Shown in pieces: positions 16,203 through 24,486 of a DNA stretch of 63,500 nucleotides; positions within the stretch are counted from its first letter, which is position 1, and every line of letters begins with the position of its first letter. Position numbers and translations under genes: made by a program. Below the pieces are notes generated by a model. That model was not told the origin of the DNA, searched no databases, and saw only the letters and a program-made list of their open reading frames with translations. The stretch spans positions 3,336,777 to 3,400,276 of the forward strand of contig CP070696.1 in NCBI GenBank assembly GCA_020353535.1, given 5' to 3'. Source of the DNA: Spirochaetaceae bacterium. GTDB lineage: Bacteria; Spirochaetota; Spirochaetia; SZUA-6; DRHE01.

Positions 16203-17093
16203 TCAGGAAGCGAGTATCCTTTCCACAATTTCATAATGACCAAAGGGTGGCATCAGGCAGGCTCCGGCAAACATGCTGCGGCTCTCCTCGAGCAGTGTTT
16301 TGCTCAGACTGATCCCCTCCGCCACCGGGTCCGTTGCCTCTTCCATGCGCAGGCGGATATGCTCCGGAACGGAGATGCCGCTGACCTTTTCGTGGAGGAA
16401 GCGAGCGTGCCGGGGGGTACGCAGCGGGAGGATACCGAGCATGACCGGCACTCCTGCCGGCCGGGTCGCCTCGGCGATCTGCTCCGCCGCTTCCCGGGTG
16501 TAAACCGGTTGAGTCACGGCGAACTGAGCTCCCCTGGCCGCTTTTTCCTTAAGCCGCTCCGTTTCCCGCTTCAGCCCGTCGGTTTCCGGATGGGGATCGA
16601 AGACCACCCCCGTACAGAGCCCGGCAGCCCGGGCTAGTTCCACAAGTCCGAAGACATCAAGATCCCGAACCGCGGTGTTCCTGTAGCGAAACCGGTAAGC
16701 GATGGTGTCTCCCGAAGCAGCCAACACCGTCTCGATCCCCAGCGCCCGGGCGCCCCAGAGCAGACCCTGGAGACTCAAGCGGTTGTGGTCCCGGGTGGTG
16801 CAGTGCAGGATCGCGGGTTTCCGCACTTTGCGACTGACCAGCGTGCACAGCGCCAGGGCGCTCATATGTGCCTTGGCCACGGGATTGGTGGCGACACTGA
16901 ATCCGTAGAACAGCGATGGGTTCAGGGAGGACAGCGCCTCCAGCAGGGACTCCGGATCCGATCCCGGCGGGGGCACTACCTCAACGGTGACGGTGAACGC
17001 TTTCTTGAGGGCCTGTTGCAGAGCGCACACGGCCCCCAGTATAGCCCGGGCTCGCCGGATGCTGTCAAGGAAGGGTACATCGTGAGGATTCAT
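16203..17093 (-). CDS. metF: Methylenetetrahydrofolate reductase family protein
   Basis: 296 residues of the TIM-barrel MetF family, which reduces 5,10-methylene-THF to 5-methyl-THF with FAD. Visible landmarks are V-E-V-V-P-P-P-G-S-D near residue 36 (replacing the E-F-F-P-P of classical MetF), I-L-H-C-T-T-R-D-H-N-R near 94, A-A-S-G-D-T near 125, and F-A-V-T-Q-P-V-Y near 192. The folate and flavin contact regions are thus present. The first 30 residues are extra relative to MetF and a shorter start is possible. It converges on msrA with a 7-nt gap and is divergent from the SH3 gene. Confidence 0.8.
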   Translation of the reverse strand: MNPHDVPFLDSIRRARAILGAVCALQQALKKAFTVTVEVVPPPGSDPESLLEALSSLNPSLFYGFSVATNPVAKAHMSALALCTLVSRKVRKPAILHCTTRDHNRLSLQGLLWGARALGIETVLAASGDTIAYRFRYRNTAVRDLDVFGLVELARAAGLCTGVVFDPHPETDGLKRETERLKEKAARGAQFAVTQPVYTREAAEQIAEATRPAGVPVMLGILPLRTPRHARFLHEKVSGISVPEHIRLRMEEATDPVAEGISLSKTLLEESRSMFAGACLMPPFGHYEIVERILAS

Positions 17094-17134
17094 GGGGCAG
17101 GCTGAAGCCCCCGACCGACCTGGATGTCAGAGGA

Positions 17135-17162
17135 TTACAAGAGTCGCTAAAACCGCTATTAT
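17135..17162 (+). promoter_or_regulatory. Candidate promoter of the SH3-domain gene, leaderless geometry
   Basis: TATTAT (17157-17162) ends 6 nt before GTG 17169, with a weak TTACAA (17135-17140) 16 nt upstream. No Shine-Dalgarno precedes the GTG, so transcript and translation start would coincide. Confidence 0.3.
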
Positions 17163-17168
17163 GACAAC

Positions 17169-18266
17169 GTGAAACGACTTGGGATCTTGTTGGTAGTACT
17201 GTGTAGCCCATGGATCGTCTGGACCCAGCAGATCGATCTGCCCCTCCTGGGACGGGCGAGTCTCAACATATTCTCGGCCATGACCTTTTACGAGCATGAG
17301 GGCAGCCTGCTTACCGACGGAATATCCCAGACCAGAAACAGACTGGTACGGATAGGCCTCGGGCGGGGTCAGGTTACGGAGTATTTTGATGTGCACCGTT
17401 TCCTGGGCGCAGTGGACAAGCGCATCCTGGTTTCCACGGTTGATCGGGACCATATCTTGAAGCTGCGCTTCGTAGACCCTTCGACCCTTGCCGGTAGCAG
17501 AGGCCCGGATTGGAAGATCTCTGTCGACTGGGCTCTGCTAGAGGGTCCGAAGGGCACGTTCTACTGCGCCCAGCTGGACAACCGCGGCATCTACGCTCCG
17601 TACCGATTCGATCCGGGAGACGGGAGCCAGGAGTGGCTCAACATTGAAGGAGTTCCCACCTCTCTGACCGCCGACTCGCTCCACCTCTTGATTCAAAGCC
17701 CCGACAGCGGGGAGATCTTCATCTGGAGCACAGAGGAGCAGGCCGTACGAGCCCGCCTGCGAAGCAGTGATCCCGCCGGGCAGGTTCGTTTTCTCACAAA
17801 CAGCGTTCTGTTGTTGCCCCCGCAATACGCCGGGCAGGAACTTTGGCGGTTGTACAACGTGGAGGGCTCCCATGTTGGAGAGGTGCGCTTTCGCATCCCG
17901 GGGGCAGATCCGCTGTTCTTTTGGTTTACGGCGGATTTGAGGCGGGCCGTTGTGTGTATCCGGGGTCAGGTGAATCCCGAAACGGCCGTGGTGAATAGCG
18001 AAGGCTTTCGGCATTGGCTGCAGCGGGAAGGACACCTCTTCACTGCTACCCGCGGAGTTCTGAATGACAATCGAGTGCGGGTGCGCGCTTTTCCCACGCT
18101 CCGGGCGGAGATCCTCGATCATCTGGAAAAGGGGGATCGGGTGGAGGTCCTGGACAGGAGCGGTCGGCGGGAGCGAATCGGAGAGATGAGTGATTACTGG
18201 TATTTGGTGCGCAAGGAAGACGGCCCGGTAGGCTGGTCGTACGGCCACTTCATCGATCTGCAATGA
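17169..18266 (+). CDS. Exported protein with C-terminal bacterial SH3 domain
   Basis: 365 residues. A signal-peptide-like N-terminus (K-R-L-G-I-L-L-V-V-L then W-T-Q) indicates export. The middle, about residues 25-290, is beta-rich with repeated W/D-G turns and may be a propeller. The last 65 residues form an SH3b domain (V-R-V-R-A-F-P-T-L, L-E-K-G-D-R-V-E-V-L, W-Y-L-V, G-W-S-Y-G), usually a cell-wall binder. No catalytic signature is evident. Its end overlaps the nitroreductase start by 4 nt (ATGA). Confidence 0.6.
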   Translation: MKRLGILLVVLCSPWIVWTQQIDLPLLGRASLNIFSAMTFYEHEGSLLTDGISQTRNRLVRIGLGRGQVTEYFDVHRFLGAVDKRILVSTVDRDHILKLRFVDPSTLAGSRGPDWKISVDWALLEGPKGTFYCAQLDNRGIYAPYRFDPGDGSQEWLNIEGVPTSLTADSLHLLIQSPDSGEIFIWSTEEQAVRARLRSSDPAGQVRFLTNSVLLLPPQYAGQELWRLYNVEGSHVGEVRFRIPGADPLFFWFTADLRRAVVCIRGQVNPETAVVNSEGFRHWLQREGHLFTATRGVLNDNRVRVRAFPTLRAEILDHLEKGDRVEVLDRSGRRERIGEMSDYWYLVRKEDGPVGWSYGHFIDLQ

Positions 18267-18805
18267 CCTTTCTCGATTTGATCAATCGCCGCCAGAGCGT
18301 TCGCCGCTACGCGGACAAGCCCGTGGAGCGGGAAAAGATCGAGCTGTGCCTGGAGGCGGCGCGGCTGGCACCCTCCACCTCGAATTCCCAGCCTTGGAAG
18401 TTCATCGTCGTGGATGAACCGCAGCTGCTTTCCACAGTGGCCGCGGAAACCGTAGCACCGTTTCGCGCCTTCAATACCTTTACTCTTCAGGCTCCCGTCG
18501 TGGTGGCCGTGTTGGTAGACGGCGCAAATCTGGAAGCCAATACGGGAAAGGTGCTGCGCCGAGTCGACTATTCCCTGATCGATGTGGGGATCGCCACCGA
18601 GCACTTCTGCCTGCAGGCCGTAGAGCTCGGCCTGGGCACCTGCATACTCGGCTGGTTCGACGAGAAAGCCATAAAAAAGCTTCTTCAGGTGCCGCGGAAC
18701 AGACGCATCTATCTGATGATCACCCTGGGCTATCCTCAGGACGATCATGTACGCCCGAAGCGAAGGAAGGCTCTAGAGACAATCCGCAGCTACAATCGCT
18801 ACTAG
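18263..18805 (+). CDS. Nitroreductase-family flavoprotein
   Basis: 180 residues. The N-terminal R-R-Q-S-V-R-R-Y and P-S-T-S-N-S-Q-P-W-K-F motifs bind FMN, and the late G-L-G-T-C-I-L-G-W-F block is the usual dimer/flavin region. Such proteins reduce nitro compounds, quinones or flavins with NAD(P)H; the physiological substrate is not indicated. It overlaps the upstream SH3 gene by 4 nt and is presumably coupled to it. Confidence 0.82.
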   Translation: MTFLDLINRRQSVRRYADKPVEREKIELCLEAARLAPSTSNSQPWKFIVVDEPQLLSTVAAETVAPFRAFNTFTLQAPVVVAVLVDGANLEANTGKVLRRVDYSLIDVGIATEHFCLQAVELGLGTCILGWFDEKAIKKLLQVPRNRRIYLMITLGYPQDDHVRPKRRKALETIRSYNRY

Positions 18806-18897
18806 CAGGGGCATCCTCAGCGGCGCGTTTGCAAGGGACGCGAACATCTACTACGATTGAATATAGAAGCAAGAAAAAGTTTCAGGGGGGTGAAGAT

Positions 18898-19362
18898 ATG
18901 GCGCTTGCACTAAGAAGCTCTGCGATCGAATCGGGGAGCAGGATCTCCCAAACCTATACCTGCGACGGGCGGGACGTATCACCGCCCCTGCGTTGGGACA
19001 ACGCGCCGGCGGGTACCATGAGTTTTGCCCTGATTTGCGATGATCCGGATGCTCCGATGGGTACCTGGGTGCACTGGGTCATCTACAACATCCCCGCCGC
19101 TGCGGATCGACTTCCCGAAGCCGTTCCCTCCGCCGAGAAGCTGGACAATGGCGCGCTCCAGGGCAGCAACGATTTCGGCAGGATCGGCTACGGCGGTCCC
19201 TGCCCACCCCGCGGGAAACCCCACAGATACTTCTTTCGCCTTTACGCCCTGGACGGACAGCTTTCCGTAAAAGCCGGATTGACGAAGAAAGCTCTGCTGC
19301 GAGAGATGCAGGGGCATATCCTGGAATCGGCGGAGTTTTACGGTTTATACGGCAGGGGCTGA
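18898..19362 (+). CDS. YbhB/YbcL-family (PEBP-like) protein
   Basis: 154 residues. The phosphatidylethanolamine-binding fold is recognised by D-V-S-P-P-L-R-W, D-D-P-D-A-P, W-V-H-W-V-I-Y-N-I-P, G-Y-G-G-P-C-P-P and H-R-Y-F-F-R-L-Y-A-L, including the conserved ligand-pocket Asp and His. The bacterial role is undefined. ATG 18898 follows AGGGGGGTGA; an upstream TTG at 18829 would add an unlikely Ser/Thr/Arg tail. There is no signal peptide. Confidence 0.85.
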   Translation: MALALRSSAIESGSRISQTYTCDGRDVSPPLRWDNAPAGTMSFALICDDPDAPMGTWVHWVIYNIPAAADRLPEAVPSAEKLDNGALQGSNDFGRIGYGGPCPPRGKPHRYFFRLYALDGQLSVKAGLTKKALLREMQGHILESAEFYGLYGRG

Positions 19363-19437
19363 GGTGGAGGACCTGCTGAAGGAGTGACCAGGCTCCGCTG
19401 AACTATCCCTTAGCTGAGGGGCTGCCTGCGGTTCCGA

Positions 19438-19776
19438 TTAGCAGGTCAGATGCAGGGCGGCGACGATCTTCTTTCCCGTAGACAGCTCGTTGTAGAGACG
19501 AACAGCTTTGGCGGTGGGACCGCTTCTAACTTCGATCCCCCGCTGACGCAGCTGTTTGGTCAGCTCTTTTCCGACCTTCATCAATCCGGGTTTCCCCTGA
19601 CCGATGACCAGCACCTCCGGTCGGTAGCGGAGCACCTCCTCAATATCCTCGAGACAGAGATTGTGTCCCTCTTTACGCCACCAGGAGGAGTCCACCCGAT
19701 CCGGATAGACGATCACATCCGAGCTGTAGTTCTTTCCGTCTATGGTAATGCTGCCGAAGGAATAACTATCGATCAC
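19438..19776 (-). CDS. Mth938-like domain protein
   Basis: 112 residues. The D-S-Y-S-F-G-x-I-x-I-D-G-K-x-Y strand, D-V-I-V-Y-P-D-R-V, W-W-R-K-E-G-H and V-L-V-I-G-Q-G are characteristic of the Mth938/AAMDC (DUF498) fold, a small ligand-free-looking alpha/beta protein with no known reaction. GTG 19776 has CGGAG 6 nt upstream and is preferred to TTG 19782. The 210 nt to the right, up to the methyltransferase, contain no gene or structure that I can see. Confidence 0.7.
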   Translation of the reverse strand: MIDSYSFGSITIDGKNYSSDVIVYPDRVDSSWWRKEGHNLCLEDIEEVLRYRPEVLVIGQGKPGLMKVGKELTKQLRQRGIEVRSGPTAKAVRLYNELSTGKKIVAALHLTC

Positions 19777-19992
19777 TGCCAACTCCGACGATTCCCTTAA
19801 GATTACCGCCTCCCTCTTCGCCGGTCAAGACTGAGGCCTGCGTTCTGCCCGAGGCATGCATCTTCCTGCTTGCACGAGAGCTCCACGATGATCGAGCCCT
19901 GTAGCGAGCCCGGTGCGCCCAATCCGGCGCAGCCGCCGGGAGTTCTTTTCAGGCCGCAGTCCGATAGGGTAAGGTACTACCGGTAGACACAG

Positions 19993-21087
19993 ATGGAGAC
20001 ACATCATCGCTTGATGATCGCCGATGCCAGAGATCTTTCCCGGGTCGACAGTGGCAGCGTCGATCTGGTCGTCACCTCTCCTCCTTATCCGATGATCGAG
20101 ATGTGGGATGATCTGTTCGTGAGCCTGCGGCCGGGTATTCGGGATGCGCTGGATGCCGGAGACGGCGAAGCCTGCTTCCAGGCCATGCACAGGGAGCTGG
20201 ACACGGTGTGGAGGGAGCTGTATCGGGTCGTGCGGGAGGGAGGAATCCTCTGCATCAATGTGGGGGACGCCACCCGGAGCCTGGGCGAGAGTTTTCGTCT
20301 GTACTCAAACCATGCCCGGATCATATCCGCCTGCACCGCTTGCGGTTTTCAGATGCTACCGGAGATCCTCTGGAGGAAACAAACCAACGCTCCGAACAAG
20401 TTCATCGGATCCGGTACCCTCCCTCCTGGCGCGTACGTTACCCTGGAGCATGAGTGGATTCTCATCTTCCGTAAATCCGCTCCCCGGGTTTTCCCCACTG
20501 CCGAGGCCCGCAGGAACAGGCGGGAAAGTGCCTATTTCTGGGAGGAGCGCAACATCTGGTTCTCCGATGTCTGGGATTTCAAAGGAGTCCGCCAGCACCT
20601 GTCCACCGAGGGTGTGGGCGGCGGGAGGAGCCGAGCTGCCAACGGTGCCCGAAGCCGCAGCGCCGCCTTTCCCTTCGAATTGGCCTATAGGCTGATCAAC
20701 ATGTTTTCGGTGAAAGGGGATTGGGTTTTAGATCCCTTCGCCGGCTGCGGAACCACGGTGTTGGCCGCCATGTGCGCGGGTCGAAATTCGACCGCTGTGG
20801 AAATCGAGGAAAACCTGATCCCCTTGCTCCAAGCGCAGGCGAGTGACATCGTCCCCACCGGGAACAGGCGGATACTCGAACGCCTGGAGCGGCACCGCCT
20901 CTTCATCGAGGAATGCCGGCGCAACGGTCGGGAGCTGAAGTACACGAACCGTCACTACGGCTTTCCTGTTGTCAGCCGGCAGGAGCGGGAGATCCTGATC
21001 AACTACCTCTCCTCCCTGACCTCCACGGCCGATCTTCACTGGCGGATCGCCTACTCGTCGGAGCCCGGCTTGACTCTCCGACTCTGA
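19993..21087 (+). CDS. Orphan site-specific DNA methyltransferase (beta-type, N4-C or N6-A)
   Basis: 364 residues. The catalytic motif T-S-P-P-Y is at residues 28-32, and the SAM-binding D-P-F-A-G-C-G-T-T lies near residue 250, an order (catalytic before SAM motif) typical of the beta class. S-P-P-Y favours N4-cytosine or N6-adenine methylation. The target-recognition region between them contains W-R-K-Q-T-N-A-P. No restriction endonuclease gene is adjacent, so it is an orphan enzyme that may mark the host genome. It converges on addA with a 20-nt gap. Confidence 0.8.
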   Translation: METHHRLMIADARDLSRVDSGSVDLVVTSPPYPMIEMWDDLFVSLRPGIRDALDAGDGEACFQAMHRELDTVWRELYRVVREGGILCINVGDATRSLGESFRLYSNHARIISACTACGFQMLPEILWRKQTNAPNKFIGSGTLPPGAYVTLEHEWILIFRKSAPRVFPTAEARRNRRESAYFWEERNIWFSDVWDFKGVRQHLSTEGVGGGRSRAANGARSRSAAFPFELAYRLINMFSVKGDWVLDPFAGCGTTVLAAMCAGRNSTAVEIEENLIPLLQAQASDIVPTGNRRILERLERHRLFIEECRRNGRELKYTNRHYGFPVVSRQEREILINYLSSLTSTADLHWRIAYSSEPGLTLRL

Positions 21088-21107
21088 AGGCAAAAGGTGT
21101 GCGAAGA

Positions 21108-24100
21108 CTACAACAGATGACGAACCTGGGGGATTAGCGTCCGCACGTCGATACTGGCATCGGATCGAACCGCCTCCCCGGTTCGCAGTAGAAACAGGAA
21201 CGTGTAAATCTCATTGTCCGTTTGCTCCCGCAGGGCCAAGCGGTAAAGTTCCAGCTGGCCCTCGTGCTCTCCGGATCTATAGTTTCGATCGGTTTTAAAA
21301 TCTACCAGATACAGATGCTCCTGCCATTCAAAGGCCAGATCGATTTGACCGCTAATGTACAGGGGTCCCTGCGGGTCTTCGAACAGAAACATAAAGGGCA
21401 GTTCTCTTTCCACTCGTTCAGCCTGTACGCTCAGCGCGCCCAGTTCGGAGTCGAGGAAGTTCCGGCAGAGAGCAACGGCTGCGCTGAACAGCTGATCCCG
21501 GTGTTCCTTGGGTATTCGGGTCCAGTCCGGTTCAGGGGGCGGCGCAGTGGGATCAGCTCCCCACCGGGACAGGAGTTGATGCGTCAGGACTCCGAAGCGG
21601 GCCTCGAGACCCTGTTTGTTCAGCAGAACATCGACCTCGATGGACGGGAGCCGTCGGAGAGCGGATTTGAGATTTCGCCTCTCCCGCCAATGGTCCAGCA
21701 GGGGATCCAAATGGCGACAGAGCTCGGTCACGGTGATATCCCTCCGTGGGACTGTTCTGCGGATCGGCGGCCCCGCGTATAGTGCAGCCTGGCTGTCGGC
21801 GGAGATCCTTCCTGCCGGCCCGAGGCTCCTGCCCAGCTCCCGCCAGCTCAGCGCTGCGATACGGTGGACCTCGAGGTTGTAGGAACCAGCGCTGCCTGAG
21901 CCGGCCGCGCCTGAGCCGGCCGCGCCGGATATGTCCGTCAGGGACTGTTCACTCAAGCCCAAGCCGCGGAGCAGCAGGTTCAGATGAGCCCTGGGACTGC
22001 TCCTGTTCCTCTGCTTATGGGTCCCGGCCAATACCAGATGAAACTGAGCTCGGGTCAGAGCCACGTACAACAGCCGTTTGATCTCCGCCAGTTCCTCCTT
22101 CTCCGATTCCTGTTCTCCGATCTCCGTGAAATAATTTTGGGCGCCCAGGTTGATGGTGATGCCGTACTGGGTGGAGAAGTAGTAGGGTTTGATGCCGTTG
22201 CGGCGGATTCTACCCAGATTGCCCATATCTGCGAGTACAACGATCGGAAACTCCAGTCCCTTGGAGCGGTGGATGGTCAGTAGCTGGACCCCGGGACGTC
22301 GGGGTTTGAGAACGGTGAGATCCTCGAGGCGCTCGTATCTGCCCAGATTCTGCCTTAGGAAATCGAGGAAGACCACCAGGCTGTCTCCCTGCCGGTCGGC
22401 CCGCTCGGCCAGTTTGATCATGTAATCGAAGTATTCGAGATAGTTGTGATTACGGGGATCGCGGAGAATCGTGTAGCGGTAGCCGTAGCGGTACCAGAGG
22501 CGATGAAAAATCTCGGCAATCGGAATCCTGTCCGTCCAATCGCGTACCTCCAGGTAGATCTCTCTGCCCCGCTGCAGCTTCTGACGATCCTCTCCGCTCA
22601 TCCCTACGCTATCGAGCTCGGAGAAGGGCTCTGCCCGATCACCAGCGCCTGGGGGACGATCGAGTAGAATACGGATCGCCGTTTCATCGCTGCAGTTCAC
22701 GAAAGGCGAGCGCAGGACGCCCGCGTAGGCGGCCCGATCTTCCGGGTAGACGGCCAGCTGCAGCAGAAGGTAGAAATCATTGATCGGCGCCTCGGTAAAG
22801 AGACTGCGCAGGTTGTCCGTGCTGTAGGGGACAGCGAAGTGGCGGAACATCCGTTCGTAGTGGATCTGGTTGCCCGTGGATCGCAGCAGCACGGCAAAAT
22901 CATCGTAGAGCGCGGGACGGGTGCCTTCGCCTGAGGGAACGTATAAGGCCTGCCGCTCCACGGTCTGCTGTATGAAACGGACCACCTCATGAGCCTCAGC
23001 CAGATTTGCATTGGTGTAATCCTGTGCGGCTTCGGAGGACCGCTCCTGGTCCCCGTAGAACAGGTGGACTCGAGGAATCAGGCCGCTGTCCGGACCCCCC
23101 TTGCGCATCCTCTGGTAACGGGCCTCGTATTCGGCCTGAGCCTCCGCCATCACAACCGAAAAAACGGTGTTTACAAACTCGATCAAACCGCTGCCGCTGC
23201 GGTAGTTGCGGTCCAGAGCGATGGTGCGGCCGCCGGCGGACTCCAGCTCCTTGTGAAGCGACTTGAACACCCCGACCTCCGCGCCCCGGAAACGGTAGAT
23301 CGACTGCTTCTCATCGCCGACGAAGAACAGCTTTTCCGGCTCCAGATCGTCGGCAGAAGGGACACCCTCGTTCTCAACGCCGAGCCGTTCCGACAGCAGA
23401 AACAGGAGATCCTTCTGCAGTCGGTTGTTGTCCTGAAACTCATCGATCATGATGTAGCGATAGCGGGACTTGTAGAACTGCCTCAGGGATTTATCGCGAA
23501 TCAGGGCTTCCACGGCTAGATTGGCCACGTCCTGAAAGGTAACCAGGCCGAGGGATCGTTTTCTGTCGATGAAACCTGCCGCGAACCGCTCCAACAGGGA
23601 GAAAATCTCGAGCAGGAATCGTTGCCCTGCCAGGGTTGCCGACAGGGTGCCCAATGTCTTCAAGCCCGGCCTCAGAAGATCGATCAAAGCTTTCAGCCTC
23701 TGGATGTCCTCTCCGCCCCGACCTCCGGGTTTTTTAAACTGCAGAGCTTTGAATTGCTCCAACGCCTCCTGATAGCGTTCCCCTTCAAGAGCTGCGCCGA
23801 TACGGTGGAAATCGACCAGCATCTCCTGGGTACGTTTTATGGAAAGGGTGCGGGGTTCCAGCCCAAGGAGCTCCTCTACCAGGGTGCGGGCTCGCTTGAG
23901 CTCGCTTGAAAGGTCCATCCGGCAGCGGTCGATCTGAGTCCGGGCCATCGCCGCGAAGTTGCTCTGTCCCGGAAGATGAAGATGGTATCGCGCCAGATCA
24001 GTGAACAGATCCTTCCACAGCGTCTCGAAGCCATGGAGGTGGAGCATCTCCTGTACTGCCGGGCTATCCAGATTCTCCAGTAGAAAATCGAGGCTGAACT

Positions 24101-24482
24101 GTTCGGCAAGGCGGGCCACCGCCTGTTCGTCGTAGCGGAAGTCCTGGGGCAGGCCGAAGCTATCGCCGGCGTTGGCAAGGATTTCCGCGCAGAAACTGTC
24201 CAGGGTGGAGATTTGAGCCTGTTCGAAGCTTGCCAGGTGCCGCCGCAGTCCCTCCTGGGCATGAAGCAGCCTGTGGCGGATGCGCTCGTACATCTCGGCG
24301 GCAGCTTTTTGCGTAAAGGTCAGGGCCAGGATTCTTTCCACCCCGATGTCCGAATGTTCCAAAAGCCTGCAGTAACGCTCGGCGATCACCGCGGTCTTTC
24401 CCGAACCGGCTCCGGCCATCACCACGGAGTTCCTGTGAATCCCAATCGCCTCGTTCTGGTTTTCGTCGAAGGAAAGAACCAT
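21108..24482 (-). CDS. addA: AddA-type UvrD helicase/nuclease
   Basis: 1124 residues. A superfamily 1A helicase starts with G-A-G-S-G-K-T (about residues 23-29) and continues through D-E-F-Q-D (motif II), Q-S-I-Y-R-F-R-G-A (III), and T-I-H-R-S-K-G-L-E-F (V). A RecB-type nuclease domain sits near the C-terminus (G-Q-I-D-L, then V-D-F-K-T-D). With the AddB-like protein upstream it should resect double-strand breaks for recombination. A short Ala/Gly/Ser linker near residue 855 is encoded by a 15-bp tandem repeat. Its start is 4 nt after the addB stop. Confidence 0.85.
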   Translation of the reverse strand: MVLSFDENQNEAIGIHRNSVVMAGAGSGKTAVIAERYCRLLEHSDIGVERILALTFTQKAAAEMYERIRHRLLHAQEGLRRHLASFEQAQISTLDSFCAEILANAGDSFGLPQDFRYDEQAVARLAEQFSLDFLLENLDSPAVQEMLHLHGFETLWKDLFTDLARYHLHLPGQSNFAAMARTQIDRCRMDLSSELKRARTLVEELLGLEPRTLSIKRTQEMLVDFHRIGAALEGERYQEALEQFKALQFKKPGGRGGEDIQRLKALIDLLRPGLKTLGTLSATLAGQRFLLEIFSLLERFAAGFIDRKRSLGLVTFQDVANLAVEALIRDKSLRQFYKSRYRYIMIDEFQDNNRLQKDLLFLLSERLGVENEGVPSADDLEPEKLFFVGDEKQSIYRFRGAEVGVFKSLHKELESAGGRTIALDRNYRSGSGLIEFVNTVFSVVMAEAQAEYEARYQRMRKGGPDSGLIPRVHLFYGDQERSSEAAQDYTNANLAEAHEVVRFIQQTVERQALYVPSGEGTRPALYDDFAVLLRSTGNQIHYERMFRHFAVPYSTDNLRSLFTEAPINDFYLLLQLAVYPEDRAAYAGVLRSPFVNCSDETAIRILLDRPPGAGDRAEPFSELDSVGMSGEDRQKLQRGREIYLEVRDWTDRIPIAEIFHRLWYRYGYRYTILRDPRNHNYLEYFDYMIKLAERADRQGDSLVVFLDFLRQNLGRYERLEDLTVLKPRRPGVQLLTIHRSKGLEFPIVVLADMGNLGRIRRNGIKPYYFSTQYGITINLGAQNYFTEIGEQESEKEELAEIKRLLYVALTRAQFHLVLAGTHKQRNRSSPRAHLNLLLRGLGLSEQSLTDISGAAGSGAAGSGSAGSYNLEVHRIAALSWRELGRSLGPAGRISADSQAALYAGPPIRRTVPRRDITVTELCRHLDPLLDHWRERRNLKSALRRLPSIEVDVLLNKQGLEARFGVLTHQLLSRWGADPTAPPPEPDWTRIPKEHRDQLFSAAVALCRNFLDSELGALSVQAERVERELPFMFLFEDPQGPLYISGQIDLAFEWQEHLYLVDFKTDRNYRSGEHEGQLELYRLALREQTDNEIYTFLFLLRTGEAVRSDASIDVRTLIPQVRHLL

Positions 24483-24486
24483 GGCG

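Noticed and set aside
19783..19992. A small RNA or gene in the 210-nt gap before the methyltransferase
   Set aside because: No open frame with a ribosome-binding site, no convincing hairpin and no clear promoter.
21894..21926. The tandem repeat as a CRISPR array or recombination site
   Set aside because: The unit is 15 bp, adjacent without spacers, and within a coding linker.
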